In this document: piece by piece, positions 50,837 through 60,180 of the stretch
How the letters are laid out: the number at the start of each line of letters is the position of its first letter
Numbering within the stretch: the first letter of the stretch is position 1
Notes under the pieces: generated by a model
Seen by the model: only the letters and a program-made list of their open reading frames with translations
Databases searched by the model: none
What the model was told of the DNA's origin: nothing
Made by a program: the position numbers and the translations under genes
DNA from: Rhodocyclaceae bacterium
Lineage (GTDB): Bacteria; Pseudomonadota; Gammaproteobacteria; Burkholderiales; Rhodocyclaceae
Assembly: GCA_028714035.1 (NCBI GenBank)
Contig: JAQTNA010000001.1
Location: 150,852 to 214,851 of the forward strand
Length of the DNA: 64,000 nucleotides
Direction: 5' to 3'

Positions 50837-51450
50837 TTGGCCTCCGGCTGAGGCACGACGCCGGCTTGCGGCACGGTCACGGTCCAGCGCCGCCAATCCA
50901 CACCCAGGTTCCATTCCCGGCTGGCGATGGCGGTGATCTGGAGCGGTTTGGGCAGTTGCGCCCAGTCCAGGCGCAGACGCACGGCGGCCTGGTAATTCTC
51001 GCCGGGCTTGAGCTGGCCCCGGTCCGCCACGTGCCATGAACGCACGCGGGACAGTATTCCCAAGGCCTCGGGCAGAGTGGCGAAACTCTGGTACAGGGAA
51101 CCGCTGTAGAGGCGGTACTGGCGCGTCAGGGCATGGTAGGTGAGCCGGTAGATGCGGGACTTCTCCACCTCCACCTCGTTCAGCCAGTACCAGCGCGGCC
51201 GGACCAGTTCGAACTCCAGCACGAAGTGCATGGGCACGCCGTGATTGACGATATCCTCCAGGCGCGTGGAGAGTTCCAGGGTGAAGTCGGCGTCCACCAG
51301 GACGGCATCCTCCGAGAACGCCAGGCTGGCGCGTTGGGGCTCGATCTCCGCCGCTTGAGCCTGGCCGAGACTCAGGCCCAGCCAGAGCCCGAGCAGGGCG
51401 GCCGCCAGCCAGGCGAACAGGCTGTTAGGGCGCTTTCTGCAGAAGGGCAT
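50833..51450 (-). CDS. DUF4390 family exported protein
   Basis: A 205-residue protein. The N-terminal hydrophobic signal (SLFAWLAAALLGLWLGLSLGQAQA) suggests export. The rest matches DUF4390: EIEPQRASLAFSEDAVLVDADFTLELSTRLEDIVNHGVPMHFVLEFEL, then RPRWYWLNE and YRLTYHALTRQYRL. The function is unknown. The gene characteristically sits between rsmB and ntrYX in betaproteobacteria, as here. Its start overlaps the end of rsmB by 26 bp, and its stop overlaps the ntrY start. Confidence 0.9.
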   Translation of the reverse strand: MPFCRKRPNSLFAWLAAALLGLWLGLSLGQAQAAEIEPQRASLAFSEDAVLVDADFTLELSTRLEDIVNHGVPMHFVLEFELVRPRWYWLNEVEVEKSRIYRLTYHALTRQYRLYSGSLYQSFATLPEALGILSRVRSWHVADRGQLKPGENYQAAVRLRLDWAQLPKPLQITAIASREWNLGVDWRRWTVTVPQAGVVPQPEAK

Positions 51451-52741
51451 AGAAGAAACCGTCATGGTCCTGATCGGGCAACAGTTGCACGGCCGGTTCG
51501 CCCTCTATGGACAGGCGCCGGCAGTCCGGGTGCCTGCGGGCGAAGGCGGCGACCTGAAGTTCATTCTCCTGCGAGAACACCGAGCAGGTCGCGTACAGCA
51601 TTTTGCCATCCGGGGCCAGGGTCTGCCAAAGGGCATCGAGGATGGCCGCCTGGGTGGCCGCGAAGCCGGCAATGTCCGCCTCGCGCCGCAGCCATTTGAT
51701 GTCCGGGTGGCGCCTTGCCACTCCGGAGGCGGAACAGGGCACGTCCGCGAGAATGCGCTGGAAGGGCCGGCCGTCCCACCAGGCGCCGAGATCCCGGCAA
51801 TCACCGGCCAGGGTCCGGGCGGAAAGTCCCAGGCGGGACAGGTTTTCTCCAACCCGCACCAGTCGCCGTGGGTCCGCGTCCAGGGCCGTCAGGTCCAGGT
51901 CGCCCCTCTCCAGGAGGTGGGCGGTCTTGCCGCCGGGGGCGGAACAGGCGTCCAGCACCCGCATGCCGTCTGCCACGTCCAGGAATTCCGCGGCCCTTTG
52001 CGCGCCCGCATCCTGCACCGAGGCCAGGCCATCGGCAAAGCCCGGCAGGCGCTCGACCGGTACCGGCCTCTCCAGCACCAGGGCACCTCCGGCCAGGAGG
52101 CGCACCGGTACGCCCGCTTGCGTCAGGCGGGCGAGGTAGTCTTCCGGGGAGATGCGCCGCCGATTGGCCCGAAGCGCCATGGGCGGATGGCCGTTGCCGG
52201 CCTCCAGGACGCCCTGCCAGGCGTCGGGAAGCTGTTTTCTGAGTCGGGCGATCCACCAGAGCGGGTGTTGCCAGCGGGCTTCGCCGTACTGGATCACCTC
52301 GGCCTGCAAGGCTTCGCGCTGGCGCATGAAGTTTCTCAGCACGCCGTTGGCCAGGCCGCGAAATGCACCGTGCTTCACCGTGCCCGCGGCCTCCACCGCC
52401 TGGTCCACCGTGGTGTGGCCCTCCTCGGGCCGGGTTTCCAGCCGGTACAGGGCGCACAGGAGTATCGCCCGTAGGAGAGGGTCGGCAAGCGGCTTGGACA
52501 ACAGCCGCCCGAGAAAGAAGTCGCCGCGCCCGTAGCGCCGGAGTGCGCCGTAGGCCAGATCCTGCACCGCGCCGCGGTTCGCCGGGGCCAGGTCCGGCCT
52601 GCTCTGCCAGGTCCGGGCCAGCGCCTCGGTCAGGTTGCTCCCGCCCAGGACTTCCGCCACCGCCTGCCCGGCGAGGAGCAGGGAAGCGGCCAGGGAGTCG
52701 TTCGGCAGGGCGGGCGGCGGCGGGCGGCGAGAGGAAGACAA
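51425..52741 (-). CDS. rsmB: 16S rRNA m5C967 methyltransferase RsmB
   Basis: A 438-residue rRNA methyltransferase. An N-terminal NusB-like RNA-binding domain (AGQAVAEVLGGSNLTEAL to about residue 145) is followed by the methyltransferase domain. The SAM loop is DACSAPGGKTAHLLE. The catalytic cysteines lie in DVPCSASGVARRHPDIKW and YATCSVFSQENE. Length is normal. It heads a four-gene unit with DUF4390, ntrY and ntrX. Confidence 0.96.
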   Translation of the reverse strand: MSSSRRPPPPALPNDSLAASLLLAGQAVAEVLGGSNLTEALARTWQSRPDLAPANRGAVQDLAYGALRRYGRGDFFLGRLLSKPLADPLLRAILLCALYRLETRPEEGHTTVDQAVEAAGTVKHGAFRGLANGVLRNFMRQREALQAEVIQYGEARWQHPLWWIARLRKQLPDAWQGVLEAGNGHPPMALRANRRRISPEDYLARLTQAGVPVRLLAGGALVLERPVPVERLPGFADGLASVQDAGAQRAAEFLDVADGMRVLDACSAPGGKTAHLLERGDLDLTALDADPRRLVRVGENLSRLGLSARTLAGDCRDLGAWWDGRPFQRILADVPCSASGVARRHPDIKWLRREADIAGFAATQAAILDALWQTLAPDGKMLYATCSVFSQENELQVAAFARRHPDCRRLSIEGEPAVQLLPDQDHDGFFYALLQKAP

Positions 52742-52910
52742 GTCGGCAGACGGTCAGTTTTACGTCGCCCGGATTTTACGCTGTATCGGGGAAAATGCCG
52801 CGAGAAACGCCGAGACGTCCAGCACCCGTATTCGACTGCCATGGCGCCCCGCTTTCATTGCCCACGTCCGGCAAGGCGCATCCCCTGGCGCTCGCCACCT
52901 TGCCGATGGT

Positions 52911-53375
52911 TCAGGCTGCCGGCCAGCCCGGATGATCGAAGTAGGTGCCGTAATTGCGCAGGGCCTGCTTGAGCGCGAGGAGGCCGGTCTTCTGCACTTC
53001 GGGTTTGGCGCCCCGCATCAGCACCAGGGCGTGCTCCATGTCGGCGATGATTTCATGCAGGGCCTTGTCCGCCTTGGGATCCAGTTTGCAGGCCTTCACC
53101 ATGGCTGCAATCTGCGCCTCGACCTTGCCGGCCGCGTCCTTGTAGGCCGCGCTCGGGGCCTCTTTCGACAGGGAGTTCGCCAGCGCGGAAATGCCCTCCA
53201 TGTTCTTGCGCAGGGCCTCGTCCGTGGCAAATTTCTTGAACGGCGCCGACTTCGCGGCCGCGCCGGCCTGGGGCGCATGCTGATGGCTGGCGGAATCGGC
53301 CCGGGCGGAGCCGGCTCCCAGCGTGAGACCCAGGATCAGGGCCGGGACCAGGTGGAGTTGTTTGATTTCGTACAT
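52911..53375 (-). CDS. Exported DnrO-like small protein
   Basis: A 154-residue protein with a signal peptide (residues 1-26, ending ARA). A His/Ala-rich linker (SASHQHAPQAGAAAKSAPFKKFATDEALRKNM) is followed by a helical bundle (about residues 55-140). Annotations of similar proteins use the name DnrO. One Cys (KACKLDP) and several His in HQHA could bind metal. The start at 53375 is chosen for its signal peptide. The function is not established, and the name is from resemblance only. Confidence 0.65.
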   Translation of the reverse strand: MYEIKQLHLVPALILGLTLGAGSARADSASHQHAPQAGAAAKSAPFKKFATDEALRKNMEGISALANSLSKEAPSAAYKDAAGKVEAQIAAMVKACKLDPKADKALHEIIADMEHALVLMRGAKPEVQKTGLLALKQALRNYGTYFDHPGWPAA

Positions 53376-53526
53376 GTTTGCTTGCCCTCGCGGAGATTCA
53401 GGTGCGCCCATGGTCGCCCATGCCGCTTAAGCGCTCCTTAACCCCGGACAAGAAATCTCACGGGGCGCGGGAGGAAGAACACACCTTTTCGGCGCGCATC
53501 GGTAGAACGCATACCCTGGCCTGCCC

Positions 53527-54102
53527 TCAGGCCTTCGACAGCAGCCGGAGCGACTGGCGGATGCCGTCGGAGACCGAGATGCCGGGGGGCAGTTGCCGCA
53601 GGGCGGCGGCGGCTTCCTTGTCGTTGTAGCCCAGGGCCAGGAGAGCGTGCAGGATGTCGCTGCCGCCGTCCGGCACGGCGACGCTGGAGAGGGCGCCGGA
53701 CTGGGGCAGCTTGTCCCGCAATTCCAGGAGCAGGCGCTCGGCCGTCTTCTTGCCTATGCCGGGAATCTTGGTCAGCCGTCCCGCCTCCTGCATGGCCACG
53801 GCCTGGGCCAGGTCCGAGACGGACAGGCCGGACAGCACGGACAGGGCGGTGCGGGCGCCGACGCCGGAAATCTTCAGCAGTTGCCGGAAGGCGACGCGCT
53901 CGCCGTCGTTCAGGAAGCCGTAGAGGAAATGCCCGTCCTCCCGGATGGCCAGGTGGGTGTGGAGGCTCACCCTCTCCCCGGTCGCGGGCAGGTTGTAGAA
54001 GGTGCTCATGGGCACGTCCACTTCGTAGCCCACGCCCTGCACGTCCAGCACGATCTGGGGCGGGTTCTTCTCCAGCAGGACGCCGGTGAGTCTGCCTATC
54101 AT
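53527..54102 (-). CDS. ruvA: Holliday junction branch-migration protein RuvA
   Basis: A 191-residue DNA-junction binding protein. The start is [28 protein letters not shown], typical of RuvA. The helix-hairpin-helix motifs are [18 protein letters not shown] and [23 protein letters not shown]. The C-terminal domain III ([19 protein letters not shown]) that contacts RuvB is complete. No ruvB or ruvC is adjacent in the window. Confidence 0.97.
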   Translation of the reverse strand: MIGRLTGVLLEKNPPQIVLDVQGVGYEVDVPMSTFYNLPATGERVSLHTHLAIREDGHFLYGFLNDGERVAFRQLLKISGVGARTALSVLSGLSVSDLAQAVAMQEAGRLTKIPGIGKKTAERLLLELRDKLPQSGALSSVAVPDGGSDILHALLALGYNDKEAAAALRQLPPGISVSDGIRQSLRLLSKA

Positions 54103-54115
54103 CGGTCGCCTTTCC

Positions 54116-55081
54116 TTACCATGCCCAGTTCCCGCCCGAACCGGCTTTGGCAAACACCAGGACGGCGGCCAGGACGGCGCCATGCAGGTTGGCGGCCAGG
54201 ATGGTGAGCTTGATGGCCGGCTCCAGTTCCCCGGGTTCGGCGGCATGGGCCATGAGGATGCGAGCCGCCTTGAGGCTGAACATCAGGGTCAGGGCGGCGA
54301 CCGCGGCCACCGGCGGCAGGGCGTGGCGCCCCACCTGCAGGATCAGCCAGAGGTGGGCGATCACCGCGATGAGGGGGTAGCCCCAGCGTGCGCCCAGGGG
54401 CGTAAGAAGCACGACCACCGTGCGCTTGCCCGCCGCGCCGTCCGCCGTGCAGTCCGGGAACTGGTTGATGTAGAGCACGTTGGCCACCAGGAGGGCATAG
54501 CCCAGGCCGGCCGCCAGCGGGGTGAAGGAAAATTCGCCCCTCTGCACGAAGTCCGCGCCCAGCACGATGAGCAGGAACCCGGCCGCCACGGCGAATTCGC
54601 CCACGCCCCGGCTCATGAGTTTCAAGGGCGGCGCGGAGTAGGCCCAGCCCACGAGCAGGCCGGCCAGGCCGATGAGCATGAGGCCGGGTGCGGAATTGAG
54701 GGACAGCCACAATCCGGCGGGAATGACCGATACCAGCAGCGCGTAGCCGAAGCGGCCGGTGGCCGAGAGGGTAAGCACCCCGTTCTGGATGAAACGGCTG
54801 CCGCCGGTGAAGGGAAACACGCGTTCCTGGTTGAGGGCGTCCGTGCCGTTCTGGCCGTCGTAATAGTCGTTGATGACGTTCACCCCGGCGTGGGCCACCA
54901 TGGCGAAGAGCACGGTCAGGGTGGCCTTCAGCGGGTCCAGAATGATTCCGCCCGCCTTCGCCGCCGCCAGTCCGAGCAGGCAGCCCATCAGGGTCACGCT
55001 GAGGAAAGCCGGGCGCGTCGCCAGGAAATAGCGCAGGAAGGGGCTGGGCAGGGCGGCGAGCGTCGGTTCGGCGGGCGGCAT
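54116..55081 (-). CDS. UbiA-family prenyltransferase (MenA-like)
   Basis: A 321-residue membrane protein with about eight or nine helices. The aspartate-rich prenyl-diphosphate site [17 protein letters not shown] lies near residue 65, and [19 protein letters not shown], with its Asp residues, forms the second site. The sequence resembles 1,4-dihydroxy-2-naphthoate octaprenyltransferases more than UbiA proper. No other menaquinone gene is nearby, so the aromatic acceptor is uncertain. It precedes ruvA by 13 bp. Confidence 0.85.
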   Translation of the reverse strand: MPPAEPTLAALPSPFLRYFLATRPAFLSVTLMGCLLGLAAAKAGGIILDPLKATLTVLFAMVAHAGVNVINDYYDGQNGTDALNQERVFPFTGGSRFIQNGVLTLSATGRFGYALLVSVIPAGLWLSLNSAPGLMLIGLAGLLVGWAYSAPPLKLMSRGVGEFAVAAGFLLIVLGADFVQRGEFSFTPLAAGLGYALLVANVLYINQFPDCTADGAAGKRTVVVLLTPLGARWGYPLIAVIAHLWLILQVGRHALPPVAAVAALTLMFSLKAARILMAHAAEPGELEPAIKLTILAANLHGAVLAAVLVFAKAGSGGNWAW

Positions 55082-55159
55082 GGTTTCCGGGAAGGGCTGG
55101 GTGCCGGGAGAGGTTAACGGCGAATGAGCCGGAAAGCAATGGGAGGGATGGGGCGGAGC

Positions 55160-55639
55160 CTAGGTTTTGGGCTTCAGGTGCAGATGGCCGTGACCCAGGC
55201 CGCGTGGCACATAGCCGTGGCTGTGCCGATCCTCGCGGGCTTCGACGGCGATGAGGTTGAGCATGCCGTGGCGCACGCCGGTCTCCGCCATGAGGGATTC
55301 GGCGTAGGCGCGCACCGCCGCCGTGGGGCCGCGCAGCATGGCGCTTTCCAGGCAGTGCTCGTGGTCCAGGTGGGTGTGCAGGGTGGCCAGCGCCAGGTCG
55401 TGGTGCCGGTGGCCCAGTGCCGTCAGGCGCTCCGCCAGATCCCGCTGGTGGTGATTGAACACGTAGGACAGGTTGGCCACGCAGTCCGGGCTGGATTCGT
55501 CGGCCTGCCGGGATCGTTCCAGGAAGGCCCGGATCAAATCGCGCAGGGCCTCCGATCGGTTGCCATAACCCTTCTCCGCGATGACACGATCGAAGTCCCG
55601 GGCCAGGTCTGCGTCGAGAGAGATGGTGAGGCGTTCCAT
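55160..55639 (-). CDS. nikR: Nickel-responsive regulator NikR
   Basis: A 159-residue regulator. An N-terminal ribbon-helix-helix DNA-binding domain (ERLTISLDADLARDFDRVIAEKGYGNRSEALRDLIR) is followed by the ACT-like metal domain. The nickel ligands are in HHDLALATLHTHLDHEHCLES (His and Cys). The C-terminal His-rich tail (GHGHLHLKPKT) is longer than in E. coli NikR. Nickel binding would repress uptake genes, none of which lie in the window. Confidence 0.93.
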   Translation of the reverse strand: MERLTISLDADLARDFDRVIAEKGYGNRSEALRDLIRAFLERSRQADESSPDCVANLSYVFNHHQRDLAERLTALGHRHHDLALATLHTHLDHEHCLESAMLRGPTAAVRAYAESLMAETGVRHGMLNLIAVEAREDRHSHGYVPRGLGHGHLHLKPKT

Positions 55640-55661
55640 GATTCGTGTCCTCGGGATCGCG

Positions 55662-56606
55662 TCAGGTTTCCCCCCCGTCGGCCGGGGAGAACCGGTCGCC
55701 GGGGGCGAGCGGGAAGCCGCGCAGGAAATCGGCTGCGGCGAGGCGCTTGCCGCCCGGCTTCTGCAAGCGCGTGAGCAGCAGGGCGCCACGGCCGCAGGCC
55801 ACGAGGATGCCGTCGGCGTCCACTGCCAGCACGCTGCCCGGCTGTCCTTCTCCGGCTGCGGGACGGGCGCCCCATATCTTGATCGTGTTCGCGCCCAGGC
55901 GGGCGGACGCTCCGGGGAAGGGGTCGAAGGCGCGCACCTTCCGGCCCAGTTCCCGGGCGTCCAGGCGCCAGTCCAGTTCCGCTTCTGCCTTGCCGATCTT
56001 GGCGGCGTAGGTGGCGCCCTCCGCCGGCTGCGGCGTGGCGGCAAGGCTGCCCGCTTCCAGGCGGGCGAGTGCCAGCACGATCTGCTCCCCCCCCAGTACG
56101 GCCAGCTTGTCGTGCAGGCTGCCGGTGGTGTCCGATTCGAGAATGGGTAGCCGGGCTTCCAGCAGCATGGGGCCGGTATCCAGGCCGGCATCCATCTGCA
56201 TGATGGTGATGCCGGTTTCGGCGTCACCGGCCTCGATGGCCCGGTGTATGGGCGCGGCACCCCGCCAGCGGGGCAGCAGCGAGGCATGGATGTTCAGGCA
56301 GCCCAGGCGCGGCACGTCCAGCACGGCCTGGGGCAGGATGAGTCCGTAGGCGGCTACCACCAGCACGTCGGGCGCGCAGTCCACCAGGGGTTGGCGCGCT
56401 TCCTCCGTGCGCAGCTTTTCCGGTTGGTGCACGGGAGTGCCGTGCTTCTGCGCGAGCTGTTTCACGGGGCTGGCCTGGAGCACCATGCCGCGCCCCGCGG
56501 GCCGGTCCGGCTGGGTCAGCACCAGGGGTACCACATGCCCGGCCGCGAGGATGGCTTCCAGGGCGATGGCGGCGAATCCGGGGGTTCCGGCAAAGGCGAT
56601 GCGCAT
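55662..56606 (-). CDS. fmt: Methionyl-tRNA formyltransferase
   Basis: A 314-residue enzyme that formylates initiator Met-tRNA. The start [19 protein letters not shown] and the formyl-folate site ([25 protein letters not shown], then [13 protein letters not shown]) are diagnostic. The C-terminal tRNA-binding domain is complete. It is paired with def, though separated from it by an 86-bp gap that holds heptamer repeats. Confidence 0.97.
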   Translation of the reverse strand: MRIAFAGTPGFAAIALEAILAAGHVVPLVLTQPDRPAGRGMVLQASPVKQLAQKHGTPVHQPEKLRTEEARQPLVDCAPDVLVVAAYGLILPQAVLDVPRLGCLNIHASLLPRWRGAAPIHRAIEAGDAETGITIMQMDAGLDTGPMLLEARLPILESDTTGSLHDKLAVLGGEQIVLALARLEAGSLAATPQPAEGATYAAKIGKAEAELDWRLDARELGRKVRAFDPFPGASARLGANTIKIWGARPAAGEGQPGSVLAVDADGILVACGRGALLLTRLQKPGGKRLAAADFLRGFPLAPGDRFSPADGGET

Positions 56607-56614
56607 GAGTGTAG

Positions 56615-56642
56615 TAAGCGGTAAGCGGTAAGCGGTGAGTGG
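56615..56642. repeat. Heptamer tandem repeat between fmt and def
   Basis: Three units of TAAGCGG and one TGAGTGG. Related inverted units (ACCGCTGACCG) lie near 56679. The same heptamer, as TAAGCGG and TGAGCGG on the minus strand, surrounds the ntrY stop codon near 48720-48740. Confidence 0.85.
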
Positions 56643-56692
56643 TGTGCGAGCGATGCGCGAAAATGGGTTGTCCGCGTACCGCTGACCGTCTT

Positions 56693-57196
56693 TCAGGCCG
56701 TAATTCTTGACTGTTTGGCGAGCTTGGCCTTGATGCGCTCCTGCTTCAGGCGCGACAGGTACTGCACGAAGACCTTGCCCACGAGGTGGTCCATCTCGTG
56801 CTGCACGCACACCGCGAGGAGTCCATGGGCCTCCAGTTCGAAGCTCTCACCCTTGATATCCAGGGCACGCACCTTGACATGTTCGGCCCGGGTCACCTTG
56901 TCGTAGATGCCGGGCACCGAGAGGCAGCCCTCCTCGCACACCTGCTCGCCGTCCTTTTCAAGGATTTCCGGGTTGATGAAGGTGAGGAGCTCCGACTTGT
57001 CGTCGCTCACGTCAATGACGATCAGGCGCAGGTGCTGATCCACCTGGGTCGCAGCGAGGCCGACGCCCGGAGCGGCGTACATGGTTTCCGCCATGTCCTT
57101 GGCCAGCTTGCGAATGCGGTCGTCTACTTTCAGTACCGGGGCCGCGACCTTGAACAGGCGCGCATCGGGGTAACGGAGGATGTTCAGGAGAGCCAT
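56693..57196 (-). CDS. def: Peptide deformylase
   Basis: A 167-residue metalloenzyme that removes N-terminal formyl groups from nascent proteins. All three motifs are present: [19 protein letters not shown] and HEMDHLVGK (metal ligands Cys, His, His). It is divergent from the LysM gene. Length is normal. Confidence 0.98.
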   Translation of the reverse strand: MALLNILRYPDARLFKVAAPVLKVDDRIRKLAKDMAETMYAAPGVGLAATQVDQHLRLIVIDVSDDKSELLTFINPEILEKDGEQVCEEGCLSVPGIYDKVTRAEHVKVRALDIKGESFELEAHGLLAVCVQHEMDHLVGKVFVQYLSRLKQERIKAKLAKQSRITA

Positions 57197-57390
57197 AAAA
57201 AGTCTTGCAAAGATAAGGGATTACATGCAGAATTTAACGCAGTTTGCACGATTTTGCCAAACGGTCTGCCAACCAAGGCGCCGGTTGCCACCCGACTGCC
57301 CCATGAGCTCGCCGTTCATGCCGGCGCCATCGGCAGCGGATCCTGGCCCGTGCCACCGAACGGGCATGAATTTGAGAGACGCGTCGCAAT

Positions 57391-57478
57391 ATGAAAGCCA
57401 TGCCCGTTTTCCCTCACCCCCAACCCCTCTCCCGCAAGCGAGCGAGGGGAGCGTCGAGAGTCGCTGCGCGACTTTCAT
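57391..57478. repeat. Dispersed repeat of about 88 bp (copy 2)
   Basis: It matches the reverse complement of 47238-47323 with a few substitutions and one single-base gap. It lies in the 310-bp divergent gap between def and the LysM gene, ending 29 bases before the LysM start. The remainder of that gap (57197-57390) holds no recognisable gene. Confidence 0.85.
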
Positions 57479-57506
57479 AGTACCGTACCCGATCAGGGAG
57501 GCCTCC

Positions 57507-58571
57507 ATGCCAGCCCGCATTGCCCATATTATAACCGCGCTCATCTTCTTCTTTTCGGCCGCCTGGGCTTCTGCCCAGGCGCCCGCCTCGTCCCCCGCGC
57601 TGGCGGAAAACGCACCGGATCACTACACGGTGACGGCCGGCGACACGCTCTGGGGCATCGCCGGCAAGTTCCTCAAGGAACCGTGGCGCTGGCACGAGAT
57701 ATGGCGCAGCAACCGCAACGACATCAGCAATCCCCATCGCATCTATCCCGGCCAGATCCTGGTGCTGGACAAGAGTGGTGCGGTGCCGGTGCTCAAACTG
57801 GCCCAGGCCCTGTCGCAGGGCGGGTCGGAGGTCAAGCTCGAACCGGGCGTGCACGAGGAAAATAGCGCCAAGCCCATTCCCTCCATTTCGCCCCGGGCCA
57901 TCGCGCCCTTCCTCTCCGAGCCGCGCATCGTCGAGCCGGAGTCCGTGGCCGAGGCACCCCGCATCATCGGCACCCAGGAAAACCGCCTCTACCTGGGCGT
58001 CGGCAACCTGGCCTATGTGGCGGGCATCAAGACCGAGGATCAGTTCTGGCAGGTCTTCCGCGCCGCAGCACCGATCATGGACCCGGAAAACGGCGAGGTG
58101 CTGGGCCATGAGGCGTTCTACCTCGGCAGCCTTCAGATGGATCGGCCCGGCGACCCCGCCACCCTGCGCGTTACCAGCGCCAAGCGGGAAATAGGTGAGG
58201 GCGATCTTCTGATGCCTGCCGCGCGGCTGGATATCCCGTCCTATGTCCCCCATGCCCCGGACAAGGCCATCGAGGGCCGCGTGGCCGCGATCTACGAAGG
58301 CGTGGGCGAGACCGGCCGCAACAGCATCGTCACGCTGAACCGGGGCAAGGCCCAGGGCCTGGAAGTGGGCCACGTCCTGGCCATCTACCGTGACGGCCGT
58401 CTGGCGGCCTACAAGGGGGCAAGCGGCACCGACAGGGCGAAGGAATATCAGCTGCCTGCGGAGCGCTTCGGACTGTTGTTCGTGTTCCGCGTCTTCGAGC
58501 GCATCTCCTACGCGCTCATCATGGATACCTCGCGCCCGGTCGGGGTGGGTGATCTGGTCCGCACGCCTTGA
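57507..58571 (+). CDS. Exported LysM-domain protein
   Basis: A 354-residue protein with a signal peptide (residues 1-24, ending ASAQA). A LysM peptidoglycan-binding domain follows (DHYTVTAGDTLWGIAGKFLKEPWRWHEIWRSNRNDISNPHRIYPGQILVL). The remainder, about 250 residues, is typical of the LysM proteins found just upstream of dprA in beta- and gammaproteobacteria. It has no catalytic motif. It probably acts in the cell envelope. The start at 57507 puts the signal peptide first, and the longer frame upstream runs through the dispersed repeat. Confidence 0.92.
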   Translation: MPARIAHIITALIFFFSAAWASAQAPASSPALAENAPDHYTVTAGDTLWGIAGKFLKEPWRWHEIWRSNRNDISNPHRIYPGQILVLDKSGAVPVLKLAQALSQGGSEVKLEPGVHEENSAKPIPSISPRAIAPFLSEPRIVEPESVAEAPRIIGTQENRLYLGVGNLAYVAGIKTEDQFWQVFRAAAPIMDPENGEVLGHEAFYLGSLQMDRPGDPATLRVTSAKREIGEGDLLMPAARLDIPSYVPHAPDKAIEGRVAAIYEGVGETGRNSIVTLNRGKAQGLEVGHVLAIYRDGRLAAYKGASGTDRAKEYQLPAERFGLLFVFRVFERISYALIMDTSRPVGVGDLVRTP

Positions 58572-58593
58572 ACCGGCAGCGCCGACTCACCCC

Positions 58594-59688
58594 ATGAACT
58601 CGATCCTCGCCGAACAGGAACTGTCCGCCTGGCTGCGCCTGACGCTCACTCCGGGCGTGGGCGGCGAAAGCCAGCGGGCCTTGTTGGCGAATTTCGGCCT
58701 GCCGGCCCAGATCTTCACGGCCGGCCGCGCGGCCCTGGCCCGAGTACTGACGGGAAAACAGGCCGATGCCCTCTTGGCTGACGAGACCGGGGAGGCCGTG
58801 GCCGCGGCTCTCGCCTGGGCGGCCGAACCGGGCAACCATGTACTCACCCTGGCCGACCCCGGGTATCCGCAGAAATTGCTGGAAATCCCCGATCCGCCCA
58901 CGCTGCTCTACGTCAAGGGCCGTTGCGAATTGCTGAACCGGCCCGCCCTGGCCGTGGTCGGCAGCCGCAATGCCACGGCCCAGGGCCTGGTGAACGCCGA
59001 GGCTTTTGCCGCGACGCTTTCCGCCGGGGGCATGACCATCGTCAGCGGGCTGGCCCTGGGTATTGACGCCGCAGCCCATCGCGGCGGGCTCAAGGGCTCG
59101 GGCGGCACCATCGCCGTCGTCGGCACCGGGGCGGATCGCACCTACCCGGCAGGCAATCGGGAACTCGCCCGTGCCATCGCCGAGCGGGGCGCCATCGTCA
59201 GCGATTTTCCCCTGGGCACGCCGGCCATCGCCGGCAATTTTCCCCGGCGCAACCGGCTCATCTCCGGGCTCTCCCGCGGCGTATTGGTGGTGGAAGCGGC
59301 GGAAAGAAGCGGCTCCCTCATCACCGCCCGTCTGGCCGGAGAGCAGGGCCGGGACGTGTTCGCCATTCCCGGCTCCATCCATTCCCCCCTGTCCAAGGGC
59401 TGTCATCGCCTCATCAAGCAGGGGGCGAAACTGGTGGATGATGCGCGGGATATCCTGGAGGAACTGACCCCGGGCTCTCCCCGGGCCTCCGCCGTCATGC
59501 CGGCCGCCGAAGGCGACGCCGCCCGCATGCTCGATGCCCTGGGCTTTGATCCCTGCGATCTGGATACCCTGGTCCAGCGCAGCGGCCTTTCGCCCCAGGC
59601 GCTTTCATCTTTCTTGCTGCAACTGGAACTGGACGGTCAGGTGGCGATGCTGCCCGGCGGTCGCTACCAGAGGGTGTCCGCGAGGTAA
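58594..59688 (+). CDS. dprA: DNA-processing protein DprA
   Basis: A 364-residue protein that binds incoming single-stranded DNA and loads RecA during transformation. The Rossmann-like core has ALAVVGSRNATAQG, IVSGLALGIDAAAHRGGL, VGTGADRTYPAGN and FPRRNRLISGLSRGVLVVEAAERSGSLITARLAGEQGRDVFAIPG. A C-terminal winged-helix domain follows. It lies 22 bp after the LysM gene and 4 bp before smg. Confidence 0.97.
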   Translation: MNSILAEQELSAWLRLTLTPGVGGESQRALLANFGLPAQIFTAGRAALARVLTGKQADALLADETGEAVAAALAWAAEPGNHVLTLADPGYPQKLLEIPDPPTLLYVKGRCELLNRPALAVVGSRNATAQGLVNAEAFAATLSAGGMTIVSGLALGIDAAAHRGGLKGSGGTIAVVGTGADRTYPAGNRELARAIAERGAIVSDFPLGTPAIAGNFPRRNRLISGLSRGVLVVEAAERSGSLITARLAGEQGRDVFAIPGSIHSPLSKGCHRLIKQGAKLVDDARDILEELTPGSPRASAVMPAAEGDAARMLDALGFDPCDLDTLVQRSGLSPQALSSFLLQLELDGQVAMLPGGRYQRVSAR

Positions 59689-59692
59689 TGCC

Positions 59693-60148
59693 ATGTTCGA
59701 AATCTTCGTCTATCTCTTCGAGAATTACTTTTACGCCGATGCCTGCCCCGAGCCGGAACGCCTGGCCCGAAAGCTCAGTGCCGCCGGCTTCGAGGACGAA
59801 GACATCACGGATGCCCTGGAATGGCTTTCGGGTCTGAGGGACATCTCGGCACCCTGCACGAGCGAGCCGTCCGCCACCGCCACCCGTTTCTACTGTGCAG
59901 AGGAAGAAGCCCGTCTCTCCCGGGACTGCCGCGGCTTCCTGGTCCTGCTGGAAAACGCCGGGGCGGTGAATCCCCTGACCCGGGAGATGATCATCGAGCG
60001 GGCCATGGCCCTGCCTGATCTGAAGATCACCCTGGCGCGCTTCAAGGTCATCGCGCTCATGGTCCTCTGGAGCCAGGATGAACCCCTGAACGGCCTCATC
60101 CTGGAGGAACTGCTCAACAGCGAAGAGGAAGAGGGCTGGCGGCACTGA
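59693..60148 (+). CDS. smg: Smg family protein (DUF494)
   Basis: A 151-residue protein with the DUF494 pattern: MFEIFVYLFENYF at the start and LKITLARFKVIALMVLWSQ near the end. The function is unknown. In many betaproteobacteria dprA and smg are followed by topA. Here the integron integrase follows instead. Confidence 0.94.
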   Translation: MFEIFVYLFENYFYADACPEPERLARKLSAAGFEDEDITDALEWLSGLRDISAPCTSEPSATATRFYCAEEEARLSRDCRGFLVLLENAGAVNPLTREMIIERAMALPDLKITLARFKVIALMVLWSQDEPLNGLILEELLNSEEEEGWRH

Positions 60149-60180
60149 GCAGGGGCTGGGGATCAGGGGGCCGGAGTGGG

